Of a stretch of DNA of 64,000 nucleotides, positions 38,301 through 46,849 are shown piece by piece. The notes under the pieces are model-generated. The model saw nothing but the letters and a program-made list of their open reading frames with translations, did no database searches and was not told the origin of the DNA. The translations under genes were made by a program, and so were the position numbers. Origin of the DNA: Cellulomonas sp. APG4 (lineage in GTDB: Bacteria; Actinomycetota; Actinomycetes; Actinomycetales; Cellulomonadaceae). The stretch spans positions 81,169 to 145,168 of the forward strand of contig NZ_JAACYI010000007.1 of the NCBI RefSeq assembly GCF_009996735.1, given 5' to 3'. Position 1 is the stretch's first letter; the number at the start of each line of letters is the position of its first letter.

Positions 38301-38640
38301 CGTGCACCGTCCACTCCCCCGCGGCGTCTTGTCGCGTCCCCAGGGGAATGTCGAGGCCGCGGGCGGCGAGGAAGGCGGCAACCCCGTCCTCCCGGGCGCG
38401 TCCGTCGACGTAGCGCCGGTAGTCCGCGTCCGTATCGAACGGCTCTGCGGAGGCCGCCCCCGCTGTGCGTGGATCGGCGAGCACCATGTCGAAGAGCTGT
38501 CGCCACGCCTCGGCGTGCAGTGTGGCGGTGTCGGTGACCACACCGTCCATGTCGAAGATCACGGCCTCCTGCGGCGGTAGAGCCCCAGTCGGGGCAGGCG
38601 CGCGCAAGGAGCCCCCAGGCTCTGGCGTCGGATGTCTCAC
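35383..38640 (-). CDS. Beta-phosphoglucomutase-like HAD / GH65 disaccharide phosphorylase fusion
   Basis: A 1085-residue two-enzyme protein. Residues 25-265 are a HAD phosphatase/mutase of the beta-PGM type (nucleophile D30 and D32 in VIFDMDGVVTDTA, VALVTASRN, KPDPATFLQAA, VVEDAVAGVQAA). Residues about 290-1050 are a glycoside hydrolase family 65 phosphorylase with YPGTYLAGVYNRL, HVFWDELFVLP, and the acid MGPDEYHDGY (Glu about 754). Cleaving maltose, trehalose or kojibiose with phosphate gives beta-glucose-1-phosphate, which the mutase half turns into glucose-6-phosphate. GTG at 38640 follows GGAGGAGCCC. It lies 64 bases after the DMT gene, in line with the metal genes. Confidence 0.92.
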   Translation of the reverse strand: MRHPTPEPGGSLRAPAPTGALPPQEAVIFDMDGVVTDTATLHAEAWRQLFDMVLADPRTAGAASAEPFDTDADYRRYVDGRAREDGVAAFLAARGLDIPLGTRQDAAGEWTVHGLGARKNEIYLHLIADRGVEAFPGTVGLLERLRAGGVPVALVTASRNAAALLTAAGLSGAFDVVVDGERAGELGLAGKPDPATFLQAAHELGVSPDRVAVVEDAVAGVQAARRGGFGLVVGVARAGQRSELEDAGAHLVVEDVAQLDLGALRADPWTLVYEGFDPAHEGHREALTTLANGYLGARGAAPERGADGVHYPGTYLAGVYNRLVSTVHGRQVEDESLVNAPNWLVLDLATEGPWWSAGGLTATDERRELDLRRGVLTRTAVLTDGAGRRMRLRQRRIVSMARRHVAALETTVVPEGWSGTLRVRSGIDAGVVNANVAEYAALANRHLRTTGVHDAGPGRLVVEVTTLQSQIHIAVGALTTVDQAAPDAVLEHDGDLHWHALEVAVTDGAPVTIDKAVAAVSSRDPAIASPLSAVFGELDATSGGLEDLLGPHAAAWERLWKRFGVELDADTQTGLVLNLHLFHLQQTLSVHTSELDTGVPARGLHGEGYRGHVFWDELFVLPVLTAYLPQVSRGLLDYRWRRLDAARRAAAREGLPGAMFPWQSGSDGREETPVMLFNSRSGRWMPDNSHRQRHVGLAVAVNAWQYYQATGDAAWLAERGADLIIEVARLFTAMASHDTVDDRYHIRGVMGPDEYHDGYPDDPGAGLTDNAYTNVLTAWVCQRAVDVLREVTGHGCDDVHARLQIRPEERAAWQHLSRRMSVPFLRDGVIGQFADYDDLAELDWGLYRRRYGNIGRLDLILEAEGDTTNRYKVAKQADVLMLAYLLGPDTLLGMLDRLGYPTTRQALTRTVDYYLARTAHGSTLSRVVHASVLAGLDPTRGWDVFREALAADLDDTQGGTTQEGIHLGAMAGTIDILMRSFAGLRTEGPNVVLDPALPARQRGLRFSTQHRGQRLEIAIDDKSLTVASNPGVSDARIRLRVDEHVRALTPGSVHRFRRAADGWQPEEEGRAGRQGSRTGPCAEQQ

Positions 38641-38704
38641 GGGCTCCTCCGATCTGTTCGCCGGCCCGGTGCTGCCTCCAGCCGGGGTCGAGCCCTCCAG
38701 CGGG

Positions 38705-39670
38705 TCAGTGGTGGGGCCGAAGCGGGGACTGGGACGTCGGCGTCGGGGCGGTGGACCGCCATCGGGGGCGCAACGCGACCCACATGGCCGCCAGCACCGC
38801 GGTCAGGCCCGCAGCCGTCCAACCGCCGGGGCGCTCTCCCAGGACGACGGCGGCCAGCAGGATGCCAAGGACGGGTGTCAAGAAGGTCCACGTGGTCAGC
38901 GTGTCGAGGCGGCTGCGGCGGACCTCGGTGAACCAGGCAACCGTTGTCGCCGCAGTGCCTACCAGTGCCAGGAACGCCAGCGACAGCACGAAGCGTGGGG
39001 TCCACGCCACCTCAGGGGCGCCCTCCACGGCTGCCGCGACGGCGGCGAGCACCACCCCGCCGATGACCAGGTGCCAGCCGGTGGCGGTGATCACGTCCAT
39101 CCCGCCCAGGCGACGGGAGAGCAGGGTCCCACCGGTCACGGCGGCCGCGGAGAGCAGCGACAGCGCCGCCCCGCCACCCCCACCCCCGGGCACGGCTACC
39201 AGGACTAGGCCCGCGAAACCAACCGCAAGCGCGGTCGCTGTCCGGATCGAGAGTCTCTCGCCGTAGAGCCACCAGGCGGGCAGCAGGATCAGAAGTGGCT
39301 GGGCGTTGGCCAACACCGCGGCGGTGCCCGCGGCACCACCGGCCACCCCAGCGAACATCGCCGCGAAGGCCACCGTGACATTCACGAGGCCCAGAACGGC
39401 GAGGAGCATCCAAGCGTTCCTGCCGCGGGGGGTCGGCCGGTGCCACGCCGCTCCCAGGGCCAGCAGCGCCAGGCCGGCCACCAGAGCACGCAGTGCCGCG
39501 AACCAGAGCAGCGGGGCATCGCGCAGCCCCCAGTCGATGAGGACGAAGCACACCGCCCCCGCCGCGGTGATCCACAGCATGCGACCCCACCGTGGGCTCG
39601 CCATCGCCCCGCCCTCCACCGCGGGCGAACCGCGGGGAGCCACCGCTGCGCGGTCCACGCCGACCGGCAT
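38705..39670 (-). CDS. EamA/DMT-type transporter
   Basis: A 321-residue protein with ten predicted helices and two EamA repeats (LDWGLRDAPLLWFAALRALVAGLALLALG-type first half; GTAATTVAWFTEVRRSRLDTLTTWTFLTPVLGILLA second half, key WTFLTPVLG). The substrate is unknown; RhtA/YedA relatives export amino acids or metabolites. ATG at 39670 is one base from the ATPase stop (TGA-C-ATG), so it is translated after the pump. An internal start at the ASPRWGRM methionine is possible. Confidence 0.82.
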   Translation of the reverse strand: MPVGVDRAAVAPRGSPAVEGGAMASPRWGRMLWITAAGAVCFVLIDWGLRDAPLLWFAALRALVAGLALLALGAAWHRPTPRGRNAWMLLAVLGLVNVTVAFAAMFAGVAGGAAGTAAVLANAQPLLILLPAWWLYGERLSIRTATALAVGFAGLVLVAVPGGGGGGAALSLLSAAAVTGGTLLSRRLGGMDVITATGWHLVIGGVVLAAVAAAVEGAPEVAWTPRFVLSLAFLALVGTAATTVAWFTEVRRSRLDTLTTWTFLTPVLGILLAAVVLGERPGGWTAAGLTAVLAAMWVALRPRWRSTAPTPTSQSPLRPHH

Positions 39671-39671
39671 G

Positions 39672-42134
39672 TCAGCTGACCCCGGCGGGGGCCGGTGCCG
39701 CCGGCTCCGGCTCGCGTGCCGTGCCCTGCGGCGCGGCCGGAGTCTGCTGCGCCGGCAGCCGGAGCCGCTTGAGCAATAGCGCGTTGACCGTCACGACGAC
39801 CGTCGAGCCCGACATCGACAGGGCCGCGATCTCCGGGCGCAGCATCAGGCCGAACGCGGGGTAGAACACCCCGGCGGCGATCGGCAGTGCCAGGGCGTTG
39901 TATGCGATCGCCCAGGCCACGTTCTGCCGTTCCTTGCGCACCGTGCCCTTGCCGATGCGTAGCGCCACGGACACGTCCAGGGGGTCCGAACGCATCAGGA
40001 CGATGTCCGCGGTCTCGATCGCAACGTCGGTCCCCGCGCCGATCGCGATGCCGATGTCCGCCTTGGCCAGCGCGGGGGCGTCGTTGACGCCGTCGCCGAC
40101 CATCGCCACGGTCTTGCCGGCCTGCTGCAGCTCGGCGACCTTCTCCGCCTTGTCGCCGGGAAGGACCTCGGCGATGACGGTGTCGATGCCGAGCTGCTCG
40201 GCGATGCGCTGAGCGGTCGCCTCGTTGTCTCCTGTGAGCATGACCACCTCGATCCCGGACTCGTGCAGCGCGGCGACCGCCGCCGCCGCCGTCTCGCGGG
40301 CGGCGTCGGCCAAAGCGATGACCCCGACCCCGCGTCCGTCCACCGCGACGAGTACCGCGGTGCGACCGGACGCCGCCAGCTCGTCCCGGCTCGCAGCCAG
40401 ATCGCCGAGCTCCACGCCTTCTTTCGCCATGAGGCGGAGGTTGCCCACCAGCACCCGCCGCCCGTCGACCACTGCCGTCGCGCCATGTCCCGGCACATTC
40501 AGGAACTCGCTGACCTCCCGCCCGGGCACACCCAGCCGAGCGGCGTGGCTCTCGATGGCCCGGGCCAGGGGGTGCTCGGACTCCCGTTCGACGGCAGCGA
40601 CCAGGGCGAGCATCTCCTCCTCGCTCATGCCCGCCACGACGACGTCGGTGACCTCCGGCTCCCCCTTGGTCAGGGTGCCTGTCTTGTCCAGGACCACCGT
40701 GTCGATCCGCGCAGTGCCCTCCAGGGCGGTCGCGTTCTTGAACAGCACCCCGCGCCGCGCCCCCACACCGGTGCCCACCATGATCGCCATGGGTGTCGCG
40801 AGTCCGAGGGCATCGGGGCAGGTGATGACCACGACCGTGATCGCGAACAGCATCGCCAGGGCCACACCGGCACCGGCGAGCATCCACACCGCGAACGTCG
40901 TGCCGCCGGCGACGAGGGCGACGAACACCAGCCAGAACGCGGCGCGGTCGGCCAGGCGCTGCCCGGGGGCCTTGGAGTTCTGCGCCTCCTGGACCATCTT
41001 GACGATCTGCGCCAACGCCGTGTCCGCGCCGACCTTCGTGGCCCGTGCCCGCAGGGTCCCCGTGGTGTTGATCGACGCACCGATCAACTGAGCCCCCGGC
41101 GCCTTCTCCACCGGCATGGACTCCCCGGTCACCATGGACTCGTCGACCTCGGACTCCCCCTCCTCCACCACGGCGTCGACCGGGATCTTCGAGCCCGGCC
41201 GCACCAGCAGCAGGTCACCGACGACGACCTCAGACGTCGGGACCTCCACCGGCTCGCCGTCGCGGAGCACGACCGCCTGGGACGGGGCGAGCTCGAGCAA
41301 CGTGCGCACGGCGTCGTTCGCTCCGCCCCGGGCTCGCATCTCCAGCCAGTGCCCGAGGAGCACGAAGGTGGTCAGAACCGTGGCCGCCTCGTAGAAGACC
41401 TCTCCCCCGCCGGTGAAGGTCACCACCAGGCTGTACAACCAGCCCGCGCCGACGCCCACCGCGACCAGGACCATCATGTCCAGCGTCCTGGCCCGCAACG
41501 CCCGGTAGGCGCCGTCGAAGAAGATCCACGCCGAGTAGAACACCACCGGCAAAGACAAGATCAGCGAGAAGACATCGTCACGCAGACCGAACGGCGCCGG
41601 AAGGGTGAACCCCAGGACCTCGCGCCCGATCGGCGACCAGAACAAGATCACCACTGACAGGACGGCCGCGACCAGGAACCGGTTGCGCATGTCCCGGGTC
41701 ATGTCCGCCATCGACCCGCCGTGCCCGCCATGGCCCATCGCCTCCTGTGCGGACTGACCGGTCGGTGCGTCGCCGTCCTTGTCCCCGTGCCCGGTGTCCC
41801 CGTGCCCAGCGGCCCCGTGCGTGCCATGGCCCTCGGCCCCCGTGCGGGTGTCGTCTGGGGTCCGGGCCTCGGTCGACGCCGGCTCCGTCATCGGGTGGCA
41901 CATGTGACCCGGTACGGACTGCCCCGCACAGTGGTACCCGCACTCGTTGACCCAGCTCACCAGCTGGGCGATGGAGGTCTCGTCCGGGTCGTAGGTGACC
42001 GTCGCCGTCTGCGAGACGGCGCTGGCCTCGACGGCCAGCACTCCTCCCTGGCGCATCAGGGTCTTCTCGATGACCGACTCGGAGGTGGCCCAGTGCAGAC
42101 CGCCCACCTCCAGCACAGTGGATTGGCGTTTCAT
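39672..42134 (-). CDS. P1B-type heavy-metal ATPase with CPD metal motif and His-rich leader
   Basis: An 820-residue metal pump. The first 70 residues fold like an HMA domain but show GLHWATSE where GMTCxxC is expected; Cys and His residues instead sit later (CGYHCAGQ, GHMCHPM). A His/Gly-rich stretch follows (about 100-140). The core is complete: TGES actuator, DKTGT phosphorylation motif (about 483-487), SEHPLA, TGDN and GDGVNDAPAL. The helix-6 metal motif is TCPDALGLATP (439-443): CPD, not the CPC of CopA nor the CPH of CopB. Metal is therefore uncertain; copper or silver is inferred from CsoR nearby. ATG at 42134 (AAGGA upstream) preferred over GTG 42143. Confidence 0.9.
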   Translation of the reverse strand: MKRQSTVLEVGGLHWATSESVIEKTLMRQGGVLAVEASAVSQTATVTYDPDETSIAQLVSWVNECGYHCAGQSVPGHMCHPMTEPASTEARTPDDTRTGAEGHGTHGAAGHGDTGHGDKDGDAPTGQSAQEAMGHGGHGGSMADMTRDMRNRFLVAAVLSVVILFWSPIGREVLGFTLPAPFGLRDDVFSLILSLPVVFYSAWIFFDGAYRALRARTLDMMVLVAVGVGAGWLYSLVVTFTGGGEVFYEAATVLTTFVLLGHWLEMRARGGANDAVRTLLELAPSQAVVLRDGEPVEVPTSEVVVGDLLLVRPGSKIPVDAVVEEGESEVDESMVTGESMPVEKAPGAQLIGASINTTGTLRARATKVGADTALAQIVKMVQEAQNSKAPGQRLADRAAFWLVFVALVAGGTTFAVWMLAGAGVALAMLFAITVVVITCPDALGLATPMAIMVGTGVGARRGVLFKNATALEGTARIDTVVLDKTGTLTKGEPEVTDVVVAGMSEEEMLALVAAVERESEHPLARAIESHAARLGVPGREVSEFLNVPGHGATAVVDGRRVLVGNLRLMAKEGVELGDLAASRDELAASGRTAVLVAVDGRGVGVIALADAARETAAAAVAALHESGIEVVMLTGDNEATAQRIAEQLGIDTVIAEVLPGDKAEKVAELQQAGKTVAMVGDGVNDAPALAKADIGIAIGAGTDVAIETADIVLMRSDPLDVSVALRIGKGTVRKERQNVAWAIAYNALALPIAAGVFYPAFGLMLRPEIAALSMSGSTVVVTVNALLLKRLRLPAQQTPAAPQGTAREPEPAAPAPAGVS

Positions 42135-42224
42135 GATCTTCACGTCCTTGCCCGGCCTCGTGGCCGATCGATGGTGCTCCGCGCCTGGCGCGGAGGGTGT
42201 CCCTCATGGCCCGTCAGGCGGGCC

Positions 42225-43268
42225 TCACGCGGAGGGGTCGGGCAGGAAGTCGCGGCGCATGCCCAGGACCTCGTCGGTCGTGGCGATCGAGGTGGCGCCG
42301 TCGGTCACGGTCCCGGCCAGCGCCCGGATGGCGTCGATCGTCTCGGGGATGACGATCGACTCGTTGTTGACCTGGTAAGTCAGGTATGCCTCGTCCCCCT
42401 CAACGGTCAGGACGTCCTCCCACACGGCGACCTCCCACATGTCCCCGCGTGGCCGGCCCAGGTCGCGCATCAGCTCGACCGTGGTGTTCGAGGCGGTCAG
42501 CCCGTCCGCCATGCGGATGAAGGCGATCCGCGGCGCAGCACGCAGAGCCTCGAGAACCTCCTCGCGGCTGGCCACTCGGGTCAGCTGCAGGGTCCAGAAG
42601 TGGGTGTGGGTCTGGGTGTGGGCGGCCTTGGCCGCGATGGTCACGACGTCCAGGTCGGGCCGCACCGTGCGGGCGTCCGGGCCCTGATGTGAGGGGATGG
42701 AGCTCTCGGGCACCAGGGTGTTCATGATTCCGCCCTGGTGGGACTCTCCCGGGTCGGTGGCCCGACGGATCAGAACCCCGCGGGCGCGGGCGAGGAGGTC
42801 GGCGTCCTGCAAGGCCCCAAGGACACGCACGATGCTGGTGGTGTTGCACGAGACCACCCGCGTGGTGTCCCGGCCGAGCGCCGTGGCGTAGTTGGCCTGG
42901 GCGACGAAGGAGTGGCCGGTGGTGGCGTGCGACTCCCCTCCCTGGAAGACGGCCTTGACCCCGGCGGCCCGGTATGCCTCGAGGTTGAGTGCCGCGACCT
43001 TCTTCGGCGTCGTGTCCACCACCACGTCCACCTGGCTGAGCAGGTCGGCCACGGTGCCGGCCACCGGCATCCGGGCAGCCCGCATCGCGGTGCCCGCGTC
43101 CGTGGTGGCAGCGAACACGTCTAGGCCGAGCCCGACAGCGGTGCGCACCCGCCAGTCCGTGGCGACGTCCGCCACCCCGACCAGCTCCATGTCGGGCATG
43201 ACGCGGACAGCATCCGCGACCCGCTTGCCGATAACTCCGTAGCCGTTGACAGCAACCCTGATGTTCAT
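42225..43268 (-). CDS. Type II (archaeal-type) glyceraldehyde-3-phosphate dehydrogenase
   Basis: A 347-residue enzyme of the archaeal GAPDH class, not the usual bacterial GapA. Evidence: Rossmann start MNIRVAVNGYGVIGKRVADAV, VVDTTPKKVAALN, FQGGESH, FVAQANYATALG, the active-site VVSCNTTSIVRVLGAL with its catalytic Cys, RRATDP, PSHQGPDARTVRPDL and DLGRPRGDMWEVAVWED. Such enzymes use NADP or NAD and often run gluconeogenically. ATG at 43268 has GGAGG. It lies between csoR and the CPD-type pump on the same strand, with gaps under 100 bases, suggesting co-expression under copper control. Confidence 0.92.
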   Translation of the reverse strand: MNIRVAVNGYGVIGKRVADAVRVMPDMELVGVADVATDWRVRTAVGLGLDVFAATTDAGTAMRAARMPVAGTVADLLSQVDVVVDTTPKKVAALNLEAYRAAGVKAVFQGGESHATTGHSFVAQANYATALGRDTTRVVSCNTTSIVRVLGALQDADLLARARGVLIRRATDPGESHQGGIMNTLVPESSIPSHQGPDARTVRPDLDVVTIAAKAAHTQTHTHFWTLQLTRVASREEVLEALRAAPRIAFIRMADGLTASNTTVELMRDLGRPRGDMWEVAVWEDVLTVEGDEAYLTYQVNNESIVIPETIDAIRALAGTVTDGATSIATTDEVLGMRRDFLPDPSA

Positions 43269-43364
43269 CCTGGCCTCCAGTACCTGTTCCGTATCGTGTG
43301 TTCTCTGAGTCGGCATCGCGGCCGGGGTTGTGCCGTGGTCGACGGCTGCAGTGGTTCTACCGTT

Positions 43365-43643
43365 CTAGCTGCGGACCAGGCGGGCGATCGCGTCGGCGGC
43401 TTCCTTGAGCTTGGCGTCCTTCTCGGGTCCGCCGACTTGGGCGGCGTCGACCAGGCAGTGGCCCATGTGATCCTCCAGCAGGCCCAGGGCCACACACTGC
43501 AGGGCCCGGGAGGCGGCCGAGACCTGGGTGAGGACGTCGATGCAGTACTTGTCCTCCTCGACCATGCGGGCGATGCCACGGACCTGACCCTCGATGCGGC
43601 GCAACCGGATGAGCAGGTCATGCTTGGAGTCGGTGTCGGTCAT
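43365..43643 (-). CDS. csoR: Copper-sensing repressor, CsoR family
   Basis: A 92-residue all-helical DUF156 protein. The Cu(I) ligands match CsoR exactly in kind and spacing: C34, H59 and C63 (C-x24-H-x3-C) in DKYCIDVL and EDHMGHCLVD. It has the basic N-terminal helix LLIRLRRIEGQVRGIARM for DNA contact. CsoR proteins leave DNA when Cu(I) binds. It lies downstream of a terminator of the ATPase operon and upstream of the GAPDH gene, so it probably has its own promoter at 43,644-43,664. Likely operators are at 46,773 and 52,041. Confidence 0.9.
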   Translation of the reverse strand: MTDTDSKHDLLIRLRRIEGQVRGIARMVEEDKYCIDVLTQVSAASRALQCVALGLLEDHMGHCLVDAAQVGGPEKDAKLKEAADAIARLVRS

Positions 43644-43663
43644 CAGATCCTCCTGCCGGAAGG

Positions 43664-43709
43664 CCCCCGGGGTGCCACCGCTGTCAGGTTCGGTGGCACC
43701 CCGGGGGGG
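43664..43709 (-). terminator. Strong hairpin between the fusion ATPase gene and csoR
   Basis: CCCCCGGGGTGCCACCG (43664-43680) pairs with CGGTGGCACCCCGGGGG (43691 on) around a ten-base loop, a near-perfect 17-bp stem. It lies 12 bases after the ATPase stop on the minus strand and separates that operon from csoR. Confidence 0.75.
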
Positions 43710-43720
43710 GCTCGTCCGAG

Positions 43721-46507
43721 TTAGGGCGCCACCGCGGTGGCGTAGCGGGCGGGGTCGGCACGGAAGCTCTCCGCGCAGTGGGGGGAGCAGAAGTGGTACG
43801 TCGTGCCCTCGTGCTCGGCGGTGTCGGCCGCCGAGGCGGGGTCGATGCTCATCCGGCAGACCGGGTCGGTGACCTTCTGGGACTTCTCGGACATGGCGTG
43901 CTCCGTTCCTTCTTCATCGTCTTTCCCTATCTCCACCACCGGGTCGATGGCGGCGACCTGGACGGCCTCGGGCAGAGGCCGTGGGGTGAAGGTGCGCAGG
44001 CGATTGGCGTTGGCGACCACTGACAGCGAGGACAAGGCCATAGCAGCCGCGGCGATGATCGGGCTGAGCATCAAGCCGAAAGTCGGGTACAACGCACCCG
44101 CGGCGATCGGGATGCCGATCGCGTTGTACATGAACGCGAAGACCAGGTTCTGACGGATGTTGCGCATGGTGGCCCGGGACAGGTCCACCGCCGTGACCAG
44201 GCCGGACAGCGCACCGGAGATCAAGGTGATGTCGGAGGACTCGATGGCCACGTCGGTGCCGGTGCCGATCGCCGATCCGACGTCGGCCTGGGCCAGGGCC
44301 GGTGCATCGTTGATGCCGTCCCCGACCATCCCGACCACACGGCCCTCCCCCTGGAGCCGCTTGACCTCGGCGGCCTTGTGCTCGGGCATGACCTCGGCCA
44401 CCACGCGCCCGATGCCGACCTGACGGGCGATGGCCGCGGCCGTGGCCCGGTTGTCCCCGGTCATCATGATCACGTCGATGCTGCGCTTCTGCAGTGCCGC
44501 GATGGCGGCCGCTGAGCCTTCCTTCAGGGTGTCGGCCACGCCGACCACACCGGCGAACCGCCCGTCGACGACCACGAACATCGGGGTCTTGCCGTCGGCG
44601 GCGAGCCGGTCCGCGTCGCTGGTTCGGGCGGCGACGCCGACGCTGTCGAGAAGGCGTCGATTCCCGACCAGGACCTCGCGGCCCTGGACCAGGGCACGCA
44701 CTCCTTGACCGGTCACGGAGTCGAATGCGCTCACCTCCGGCAGTCGGATGCCGCTGTTGAGGGCGCCGGTCACGATGGCCGTAGCCAGGGGGTGCTCGGA
44801 GGAACGCTCCACCGCCGCGACGAGGGTGAGGAGCTCGACGTCGGTGAACCCGTCTGCGGGCAGCACGTCGGTCAGCGCCGGTGTGCCCTTGGTGATGGTC
44901 CCGGTCTTGTCCAGCACGACGGTGTCGAGCTTGTGGGCCGTTTCCAGTGCCTCGGCGGAGCGGATGAGGATGCCCGCCGTGGCGCCCTTGCCGGTGCCGA
45001 CCGTGATCGACAGCGGCGTGGCGAGCCCCAGAGCACAGGGGCAGGCGATGATGAGCACCGACACGGCAGCGACCAGGGCGAAGACCGAGGCCGGCGGTGG
45101 GCCCACCAACGCCCAGATCACGAACGTCCAGATCGCGATGCCGATGACCGCCGGGACGAAGTAGCTCGACACATGGTCCACCAGACGCTGGATCGGCGCT
45201 TTGGAGCCCTGCGCCTGCCGCACCAGCCTGATGATCTGCGCCAGCATCGTGTCCGCACCGACCTTGGTCGCGGTGTATCGGAAGGCACCGGTCTGGTTGA
45301 TGGTCGCGCCGATGACCGGGTCACCCCGCCCCTTGGTCACGGCGATCGGCTCGCCGGTCACCATGGACTCGTCGACAGCGGAGGTCCCCTCCACCACCTC
45401 GCCGTCCACGGGCAGCTTCTCACCGGGCCGGACCACCACCACGTCACCGGCGAGAACCTCGTCGATCGGGACCTCGAGCTCCTCGCCGTCACGGACCACT
45501 CGTGCGGTGCGCGGCTGCAGGCCGATCAGTGTCCGGATCGCCTCCCCGGTGCCGGCCTTGGCCTTGGTCTCCAGCAGCCGGCCCAGCAGGATCAGCGTGA
45601 TGATGACCCCGACTGCCTCGTAGTACACCTCGCGGGTCTCCTCGGGTAGCAGACCCGGGGTGAACGTCACCACCAGGCTGTAGCCGAAAGCCGCGATCGT
45701 GCCGAGGGTGATCAGCGAGTTCATGTCCGCGGTGCGGTGCGACAACGCCAGCCAGCCGGTCTTGTGGATGGGCCATCCGGTGTAGAGCATCACCGGGGCG
45801 ATGAGGACCAGCTGCAGCCAAGGGTTCATCAACACCTCGGGAACCCACGTGGCGGCGAAGAGCTCCATCGCCATGACCGCAAACAGAACAGGCAGCGTCA
45901 GCACCGCTCCCACGAGCACTCGGCGACGCAGATCCGCGATCTCTATGGCCCGCTCCCGCTCCTCGGCGTCCCCATCCTCGGTCCGCCCAGGCAATGACGT
46001 GGACGGCTCAGCGCGCGCCGGCTCTTGCCGGGCCGGACGGCGCTCGGAAGCACCGTCGTCGTGGCCGTCGTCGTGACCGGCTGGTCGCTCAGCGACCGCA
46101 ACAGCACCACCGGCGGTCGCCTGCCCAGTCGACCCCTCCACGACCCGCACCCGCCCGTGCAGCATGTTCATCCCACACGCGAATCCGTACTCCCCAGACA
46201 CAGTCGGGGTGAACTCCACGGCAGTCGTGGCGTTCGCGGGCAGACTCTGATTGATCCTGAAGTCCGGGAACACCACACGCGAGGAGCAGTCACCGGTCTC
46301 CTGCCGGTCGAACACCAGGCGCACCGGAACACCAGCCTCGACCTCGACGAGATCGGGGCTGTAGCCACCCTTGACCGTGACCACGACCTCCTGCACCCCG
46401 TCGGCGAGCTCTGCGCGACGGGACCTCTTGGGCCCGAAGAAGTACCACCCGAGCAGCACCGTCAGCACGACGCCGCCCAGGACGACCGACCAGTCGAACG
46501 CACTCAT
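43721..46507 (-). CDS. Cupredoxin - P1B-1 copper ATPase - YHS triple-domain fusion
   Basis: A 928-residue protein. Residues 5-23 form a membrane anchor. Residues about 35-125 are a cupredoxin-like domain with candidate ligands C74, C111, M113, M115 and H117 (CGMNMLHG), followed by a His/Asp/Arg linker (about 130-190). The ATPase core has [14 protein letters not shown] (about 489-496), DKTGT (about 533), [11 protein letters not shown] and [10 protein letters not shown]. The last 50 residues are a YHS domain ([10 protein letters not shown]...[12 protein letters not shown]). It would take Cu(I) outside or at the membrane and export it. ATG at 46507 overlaps the HMA gene stop as ATGA and follows GGAGGTGGAG. 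Confidence 0.92.
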   Translation of the reverse strand: MSAFDWSVVLGGVVLTVLLGWYFFGPKRSRRAELADGVQEVVVTVKGGYSPDLVEVEAGVPVRLVFDRQETGDCSSRVVFPDFRINQSLPANATTAVEFTPTVSGEYGFACGMNMLHGRVRVVEGSTGQATAGGAVAVAERPAGHDDGHDDGASERRPARQEPARAEPSTSLPGRTEDGDAEERERAIEIADLRRRVLVGAVLTLPVLFAVMAMELFAATWVPEVLMNPWLQLVLIAPVMLYTGWPIHKTGWLALSHRTADMNSLITLGTIAAFGYSLVVTFTPGLLPEETREVYYEAVGVIITLILLGRLLETKAKAGTGEAIRTLIGLQPRTARVVRDGEELEVPIDEVLAGDVVVVRPGEKLPVDGEVVEGTSAVDESMVTGEPIAVTKGRGDPVIGATINQTGAFRYTATKVGADTMLAQIIRLVRQAQGSKAPIQRLVDHVSSYFVPAVIGIAIWTFVIWALVGPPPASVFALVAAVSVLIIACPCALGLATPLSITVGTGKGATAGILIRSAEALETAHKLDTVVLDKTGTITKGTPALTDVLPADGFTDVELLTLVAAVERSSEHPLATAIVTGALNSGIRLPEVSAFDSVTGQGVRALVQGREVLVGNRRLLDSVGVAARTSDADRLAADGKTPMFVVVDGRFAGVVGVADTLKEGSAAAIAALQKRSIDVIMMTGDNRATAAAIARQVGIGRVVAEVMPEHKAAEVKRLQGEGRVVGMVGDGINDAPALAQADVGSAIGTGTDVAIESSDITLISGALSGLVTAVDLSRATMRNIRQNLVFAFMYNAIGIPIAAGALYPTFGLMLSPIIAAAAMALSSLSVVANANRLRTFTPRPLPEAVQVAAIDPVVEIGKDDEEGTEHAMSEKSQKVTDPVCRMSIDPASAADTAEHEGTTYHFCSPHCAESFRADPARYATAVAP

Positions 46508-46758
46508 CTCTCCACCTCCAAGGATGTGGCTGAACCGGCCCGGGGTGCCGACAGCGAGAACCCTGCGCCCTCGACGGCTGCACGGACAGCCTCGGGCTGC
46601 GGGGTCGAACGTGAGACGAGCACCAGCCGGGAGCCCCCGCCCTTGACGAGGTCGACCCCGACGGACCTGACCCCTGCCAGGAGCCGAACCCGTTCGATCA
46701 GGCTCGCCAAGCAGGATCCGCAGGTCAGTCCCCACACTCGGTACGTCTTGCGTCTCAC
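46504..46758 (-). CDS. Small HMA-domain copper chaperone
   Basis: An 84-residue HMA protein with the metal site GLTCGSC (Cys about 13 and 16), [12 protein letters not shown] and [10 protein letters not shown]. It is first in the operon with the fusion ATPase, overlapping it by four bases, and would deliver Cu(I) to it or to CsoR; that pump has no HMA of its own. GTG at 46758 follows GGAGG with eight bases spacing, which decides the start against a much longer upstream frame. Confidence 0.85.
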   Translation of the reverse strand: MRRKTYRVWGLTCGSCLASLIERVRLLAGVRSVGVDLVKGGGSRLVLVSRSTPQPEAVRAAVEGAGFSLSAPRAGSATSLEVER

Positions 46759-46772
46759 AACACCGACCTCCA

Positions 46773-46789
46773 ATACCCCCGATGGGTAT
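46773..46789. promoter_or_regulatory. CsoR-type operator
   Basis: ATACCC-CCGAT-GGGTAT: perfect 6-bp arms and a five-base spacer, the form of known copper-repressor (CsoR) operators. It sits directly upstream of the ribosome site of the HMA gene, so bound CsoR would block the HMA-ATPase operon. Confidence 0.7.
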
Positions 46790-46832
46790 GACCCCAGGTA
46801 ACCGGCGGGAGGTGTAGAGGACGTCCATGAAC

Positions 46833-46849
46833 GATGAAGTCCCGATGAA
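46833..46849. promoter_or_regulatory. Direct repeat GATGAA-n5-GATGAA
   Basis: Two exact GATGAA hexamers 11 bases apart, 75-90 bases upstream of the HMA gene start. The 11-bp spacing is the mark of OmpR-type regulator sites. The same hexamer on the other strand (TTCATC) recurs at 50,318. Confidence 0.5.

Noticed and set aside
36196..38580. Plus-strand frames of 256 and 478 codons
   Set aside because: Both are antisense of the GH65 fusion gene and show no domain.
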